Made by a program: the position numbers and the translations under genes | The notes under the pieces: model-generated | The model's database searches: none | Told to the model about the DNA's origin: nothing | What the model saw: the letters and a program-made list of their open reading frames with translations, nothing else | Shown here: in pieces, positions 6,561 to 8,365 of the stretch | How positions within the stretch are numbered: the first letter of the stretch is position 1 | How the letters are laid out: each line of letters opens with the position of its first letter | Assembly: GCA_003220985.1 (NCBI GenBank) | Contig: QHTY01000196.1 | Location: 465 to 8,829, forward strand | DNA from: Gemmatimonadota bacterium | GTDB taxonomy: Bacteria > Gemmatimonadota > Gemmatimonadetes > Gemmatimonadales > GWC2-71-9 | Direction of reading: 5' to 3' | DNA: 8,365 bases

Positions 6561-7063
6561 GACGTGGAAGTGGGCGCGGAACCAAACAACGGACAGCGGG
6601 GGTTGCTGACGCTGGCCCAGTCGACACGCACGCCGTACAGATTCAGGACCGTGCTGCCGCCGATGACCGTGCCGATCGCGGGATGGCCCGCGGGCTCCTC
6701 CTGGTCGAGCAGCAGCACGCCCATGGCGCGTTGCGAGGTGTCGTCGACGACGAGCAAACCGTACCCGCGTGCCGGGAAGGTCGGTCCGCGGTACTGCATC
6801 GAGATCTTGCCCTCGGCATCGCGACCGACAATGAGGGCGCCGTTCCCGCCGCTGCCGGCCTTTTGCTCGATCACGCGCGCGGGGAGGGAATCGGGCATGC
6901 CGCGGGGCGGGTCGGTCAGCACCATGCGTGCGTTCTGCAGCTGCGACGTGATCAGCGACGGCCCCGCGAGCATCGCCAGGCCGCAGGTTGGCGAGCCACT
7001 GCTCCCGCGGCTACACGCCGCGGCCCCTAGCAACATCAGGAGGGACGATACCGACCGGTTCAT
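6557..7063 (-). CDS. Small predicted lipoprotein of unknown family
   Basis: The 168-residue protein starts at ATG 7063-7061, with GGGAG 3 nt upstream. The N-terminus is a short signal sequence: one Arg, then a hydrophobic stretch (SLLMLLGAAA) and Cys17, a relaxed lipobox since the -3 residue is Ala instead of Leu. The mature part has a Ser/Gly-rich linker, then a compact, probably beta-rich domain (residues about 60-158) with GALIVGRDAEGKISMQYRGP and GYGLLVVDD. Cys27 and Cys157 bracket this domain and could form a disulphide. I do not recognise the family. It lies 17 nt downstream of the TonB receptor and overlaps the C26 gene, so it may be an outer-membrane or periplasmic partner of either. 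The call as lipoprotein rests on the N-terminus only; a cleaved secreted protein is the alternative. Confidence 0.7.
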   Translation of the reverse strand: MNRSVSSLLMLLGAAACSRGSSGSPTCGLAMLAGPSLITSQLQNARMVLTDPPRGMPDSLPARVIEQKAGSGGNGALIVGRDAEGKISMQYRGPTFPARGYGLLVVDDTSQRAMGVLLLDQEEPAGHPAIGTVIGGSTVLNLYGVRVDWASVSNPRCPLFGSAPTSTS

Positions 7064-7066
7064 GGG

Positions 7067-7071
7067 CTCCC
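7067..7071 (-). promoter_or_regulatory. Ribosome binding site of the lipoprotein gene
   Basis: GGGAG lies in the 17-nt gap between the receptor TAG (7083-7081) and the lipoprotein ATG, with 3 nt to the start. Spacing is shorter than ideal. No promoter-like or terminator-like sequence fits in this gap, so co-transcription with the receptor is likely. Confidence 0.45.
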
Positions 7072-7080
7072 AATCTAACG

Positions 7081-8365
7081 CTAATGGGACCAGACAGCGG
7101 TCAGCGTGACGGTCCGCACAGGCGCGAGGGTTTCGGGCACGAGGTTATAGATGTAGTTGAGCACGTTCGTGGCGAGCAGACGGAACTCAACGGGCCCCGA
7201 CGTCCAGCGCGCGCGCAGGTCCAACACTTTCACCGGTACGCGACGCGGATCGACGAATCCTTCCAGCTCGATGCGCTCTGGCCGGCTCGCGAAGCGGAAG
7301 TCCGCGCCGACGCCCACCGGGCCGACGGTGTAGTCCGCACCCAGCGTGACGAGGTGGCGCGGCCGGAACGCCAGAGGTCCCGACGTGCTATCGCCCGACA
7401 GCCGGCGGCGGGTGTCCAGGTACGTGTAGCCGAGGGTCGCGATCAGCCGGTCACGGATCGGTGCAGCGATCACGTTGGCGTCGAGGCCCGCGATCCGGGC
7501 GCGCACGACGTTCTGGAGCTGAATCTCCACGGTGGCGGGTGGGATCTGGAGTACCTGCGGTTCGATGAGATCGCGCGCCTCGGTCCAAAAGAGCGCCGCA
7601 TCGAGCCGCATCATCCCCCACAGGGGCGCGCTCGTGTGCCCAATCTCGAACGACCATGCCGTCTCGGGCCGCAGCGTGGGATTGGGCACGACGTCGAATC
7701 CGAGGGCGGTGGTATGCACGAACCGCTCCGCCATCGTCGGCGCGCGGAAGCCGCGCCCGATCGATGCGCGGATCAGCCCCCCATTCGGTCCACTGCGATC
7801 TGTCGGCACCGTGATCCCGACGCGTGGGCTGACGACGGCCGTGAGCGACCCGCCATCGACGGCGAGCAAGTCGAGCCGTGCGCCGCCGCTGATCCGCACC
7901 ACACCGCTGCGCTGATCGCTCTGGCCGTACGCCGCGAATTCGGACTGTGAGTGGTTGCCGAAGATGTCGCTCGTCACGTCGGAGACCGTCGCCTCCGTGC
8001 CGACGATCGCGGTGCGCGAGGAGTCCGGGTGTGCCTCGATGCGGCCTTCCGCGCCAAACCGGTTCCCGACGCCGAACTCCGTCGCGGTGCGCCGCAGGTC
8101 CGTGAAATGCGTCCGCATCCAGGAGCCGCGCGCGACCCACGCCAGCTGCGGCGAGACGGTCGTACGCACCTGGGCGGCGAGATAGCCCTTGCGTGAGTCG
8201 GTGCGTGCGCCCCGCTCGCTCGTGTCCACCTTGAACGGCTGGAAGACTTGCCCCCGATCGTCGCATTCACCGCGACTGCACCAGCTGAGCGGAACGTCGT
8301 AGCGGTCGACCGCCCATGCCCCCGAGACGTCGACTCTCGTGTTGACGGACGGTTGCCAGCGCGCT
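7081..8365 (-). CDS. TonB-dependent outer-membrane receptor, C-terminal part (5' end cut by window edge)
   Basis: The frame is open from the right edge to TAG 7083-7081, giving 427 residues; a GTG at 8229 is internal, because coding sequence with the same character continues upstream of it. This is the beta-barrel of a TonB-dependent receptor: repeated amphipathic strands, RASIGRGFRAPTMAERF followed by NPTLRPETAWSFEIG (classical late-barrel landmarks), then LFWTEARDLIEP, LGYTYLDTRRR, FRPRHLVTLGADY and NVLNYIYNLVPETLAPVRTVTLTAVWSH-like closing strands. The chain ends W-S-H instead of the more common terminal Phe or Trp. Near the right edge two cysteines (fragment residues 29 and 34, WCSRGECDD) lie in a likely extracellular loop. 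The plug domain and TonB box are outside the window. These receptors take up siderophores, cobalamin, nickel chelates or sugars; the substrate cannot be read from this part. It is the first gene seen of the putative operon. Confidence 0.93.
   Translation of the reverse strand, partial: ARWQPSVNTRVDVSGAWAVDRYDVPLSWCSRGECDDRGQVFQPFKVDTSERGARTDSRKGYLAAQVRTTVSPQLAWVARGSWMRTHFTDLRRTATEFGVGNRFGAEGRIEAHPDSSRTAIVGTEATVSDVTSDIFGNHSQSEFAAYGQSDQRSGVVRISGGARLDLLAVDGGSLTAVVSPRVGITVPTDRSGPNGGLIRASIGRGFRAPTMAERFVHTTALGFDVVPNPTLRPETAWSFEIGHTSAPLWGMMRLDAALFWTEARDLIEPQVLQIPPATVEIQLQNVVRARIAGLDANVIAAPIRDRLIATLGYTYLDTRRRLSGDSTSGPLAFRPRHLVTLGADYTVGPVGVGADFRFASRPERIELEGFVDPRRVPVKVLDLRARWTSGPVEFRLLATNVLNYIYNLVPETLAPVRTVTLTAVWSH

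Noticed and set aside
7064..7080. Possible promoter or terminator between the receptor and lipoprotein genes
   Set aside because: The 17-nt gap holds only a short ribosome-binding-type sequence; there is no room for a -10/-35 pair or a hairpin with a T-run.
5925..7109. Plus-strand open frame of 394 codons opposite the C26 and lipoprotein genes
   Set aside because: Antisense shadow of genes with clear catalytic motifs or signal sequence; spans their junctions and shows no motif of its own.
6988..7950. Plus-strand open frame of 320 codons opposite the TonB receptor
   Set aside because: Antisense shadow of the beta-barrel; composition is typical of reverse-strand GC-rich sequence.

Overview
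The window is GC-rich and fully coding on the minus strand. Eight genes are read right to left with almost no space between them. A TonB-dependent outer-membrane receptor, a lipoprotein-type signal and a DUF3108 domain point to a Gram-negative (diderm) bacterium. High GC, frequent GTG starts and this mix of families suit Gemmatimonadota or a similar soil or sediment phylum, but that placement is an inference; no rRNA or marker gene is present. No tRNA, rRNA, CRISPR array, insertion sequence or phage gene was seen.

In transcription order: (1) the C-terminal 427 residues of a TonB-dependent receptor, cut by the right edge; (2) a small predicted lipoprotein of unknown family; (3) a class-I glutamine-amidotransferase-like hydrolase of peptidase family C26 (PuuD-like); (4) a 145-residue SCP2-like lipid-binding protein; (5) a soluble GAF-PAS-histidine kinase-receiver hybrid sensor; (6) a GT4 (GT-B fold) glycosyltransferase; (7) an unusual single ORF joining a GT2 glycosyltransferase, one hydrophobic segment and a DUF3108 domain; (8) the first 303 residues of a bacterial deoxyhypusine-synthase-like protein, cut by the left edge.

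The junctions, in order, are +17 nt, then -4, -4, -4 (three GTGA stop/start overlaps), +9 nt, +11 nt and -4 (ATGA). This strongly suggests one polycistronic transcript whose promoter lies beyond the right edge and whose terminator lies beyond the left edge. Starts were set from these overlaps: the kinase, the SCP2-like protein and the C26 hydrolase all begin at GTG, and longer in-frame extensions of the kinase and SCP2-like protein are upstream genes read in the wrong frame.

Functionally the cluster falls into two parts. The right half is surface uptake and small-molecule or lipid handling (receptor, lipoprotein, amidohydrolase, lipid-binding protein). The left half is envelope glycoconjugate work (two glycosyltransferases and the DUF3108 domain) ending in the DHS-like protein. 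The hybrid kinase sits between them. Joint action in envelope glycolipid handling is a hypothesis from gene order only. The most unusual item is the GT2-DUF3108 fusion.
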